Source: Capnocytophaga sp. oral taxon 338 str. F0234
GTDB lineage: Bacteria; Bacteroidota; Bacteroidia; Flavobacteriales; Flavobacteriaceae
Length of the DNA: 60,680 bases
Direction: 5' to 3'
NCBI RefSeq assembly: GCF_000192225.1
Contig: NZ_GL872413.1
Location: forward strand, 1,725,480 to 1,786,159
In this document: one piece after another, positions 60,252 through 60,680 of the stretch
Layout: the number at the start of each line of letters is the position of its first letter
Numbering within the stretch: the first letter of the stretch is position 1
The notes under the pieces: model-generated
What the model saw: the letters and a program-made list of their open reading frames with translations, nothing else
Database searches by the model: none
Told to the model about the DNA's origin: nothing
Translations under genes and position numbers: made by a program

Positions 60252-60536
60252 TTACAATAATTTACCAAAGCTCTCTGCATATTTTGTAGGGATAAATTCA
60301 ATAATCTGGTAAGAAGCTATTTGATGCTTATGAAAAGGATCTTGAGTAATGATCGCCTCTACTTCTCCTCTACTGTCTGCCTTGCACAAAATCACCCCTC
60401 CTTGACGGGGCACTTGTGCTCCTGAAGCAATAAAATGTCCTGAGACGTAATGCTTATCTAAGTAAGTGCGATGTGCTTCTAAGTGTTTTTCAACCTCTGT
60501 AAGGTCTTTTTGATAGGTTAAAATAATAAGATACAT
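60252..60536 (-). CDS. YciI-like protein
   Basis: A 94-residue protein of the YCII superfamily (dimeric alpha/beta ferredoxin-like fold). MYLIILTYQKDLTEVEKHLEAHRTYLDKHYVSGHFIASG matches the family start, and GGVILCKADSRGEVEAIITQDPFHKHQIASYQIIEFIPTKY the end (His, DPF). It may be an enzyme or a small-molecule binder. First gene of a possible pair with dgt, 39 bases apart. Confidence 0.88.
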   Translation of the reverse strand: MYLIILTYQKDLTEVEKHLEAHRTYLDKHYVSGHFIASGAQVPRQGGVILCKADSRGEVEAIITQDPFHKHQIASYQIIEFIPTKYAESFGKLL

Positions 60537-60625
60537 GCATTAATTATTAGTTATTAATAATTAGTCTTTGTTTTTCAGTTTTTGAGATACTTTTCACTGT
60601 TCCCTATTCACTTTTAAAGAAAAGG

Positions 60626-60633
60626 CAAAGATA
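60626..60633 (-). promoter_or_regulatory. -7 box upstream of the YciI gene
   Basis: On the minus strand TATCTTTG, 90 bases before the YciI ATG; the leader between is AT-rich. Confidence 0.45.
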
Positions 60634-60680
60634 AGAAATAATTTTGACCCCTCAATTTTTTATTCTAAAGATGGTATTTA

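Overview
The window looks like chromosomal DNA of a low-GC member of the Bacteroidota, family Flavobacteriaceae, and most resembles Capnocytophaga; the genus is my inference from overall protein style, not from a search. The main evidence is the promoters. Gene after gene is preceded by the Bacteroidota -7 box TAnnTTTG, often with TTTG 19-21 bases upstream, and Shine-Dalgarno sites are weak or absent. Several genes are also typical of the phylum: a DUF58/BatD pair, a DUF3810 protein, a DUF4374 lipoprotein, a CarboxypepD_reg-type TonB receptor, a large alpha-2-macroglobulin lipoprotein and an MMPL-acyltransferase fusion.

Layout. 1-7.8 kb is housekeeping: a transaldolase-like enzyme, trmB and an Fe-S CCG protein, mtaB-recG, and accA followed by three small genes (one a 34-residue lipoprotein). 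7.8-14.5 kb is a probable uptake locus: an AraC regulator divergent from a TonB-dependent receptor, followed by a membrane protein, a DUF4374 surface lipoprotein and an LCM-type methyltransferase, with an 11-bp tandem repeat in the gap. 14.6-16.2 kb holds a single secreted TIKI/TraB-like gene bracketed by unusual asymmetric palindromes and a gene fragment, which looks like a mobile cassette. 16.2-40.9 kb returns to core genes: a YfcC-type transporter, a Ser-Pro-Arg-Pro tRNA cluster, rdgB, BatD-like and DUF58, pgk, a 1181-residue MMPL/acyltransferase/methyltransferase-like fusion, hemC, recQ, secA, alpha-2-macroglobulin, an Lrp regulator with a deoxynucleoside kinase, and DUF3810.

41.0-51.7 kb is an accessory region, all on the minus strand: two tiny overlapping genes, three tandem secreted SH3b-type proteins (one with a frameshifted C-terminus), several small unrecognised proteins of the kind seen in immunity-gene islands, a membrane-anchored GNAT protein, a decayed gene, an alpha/beta hydrolase, a YARHG protein and a TetR-CPBP-hydrolase operon. 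A 117-bp decayed copy of one island gene lies 7.5 kb away at 51.5 kb, which shows past duplication and loss. 51.7-60.5 kb is core again: metK behind what reads as a SAM-II riboswitch, two tRNA-Gly genes, an AddA/RecB-like helicase-nuclease, pth, gltX, dgt and a YciI-like gene.

There is no CRISPR array, rRNA, transposase, integrase or phage gene in the window. The points most worth a second look are the SAM-II riboswitch, the cassette-like unit around the TIKI-like gene, the AraC/TonB/DUF4374/methyltransferase locus, the trifunctional MMPL fusion and the SH3b/immunity-like island with its duplicated remnant.
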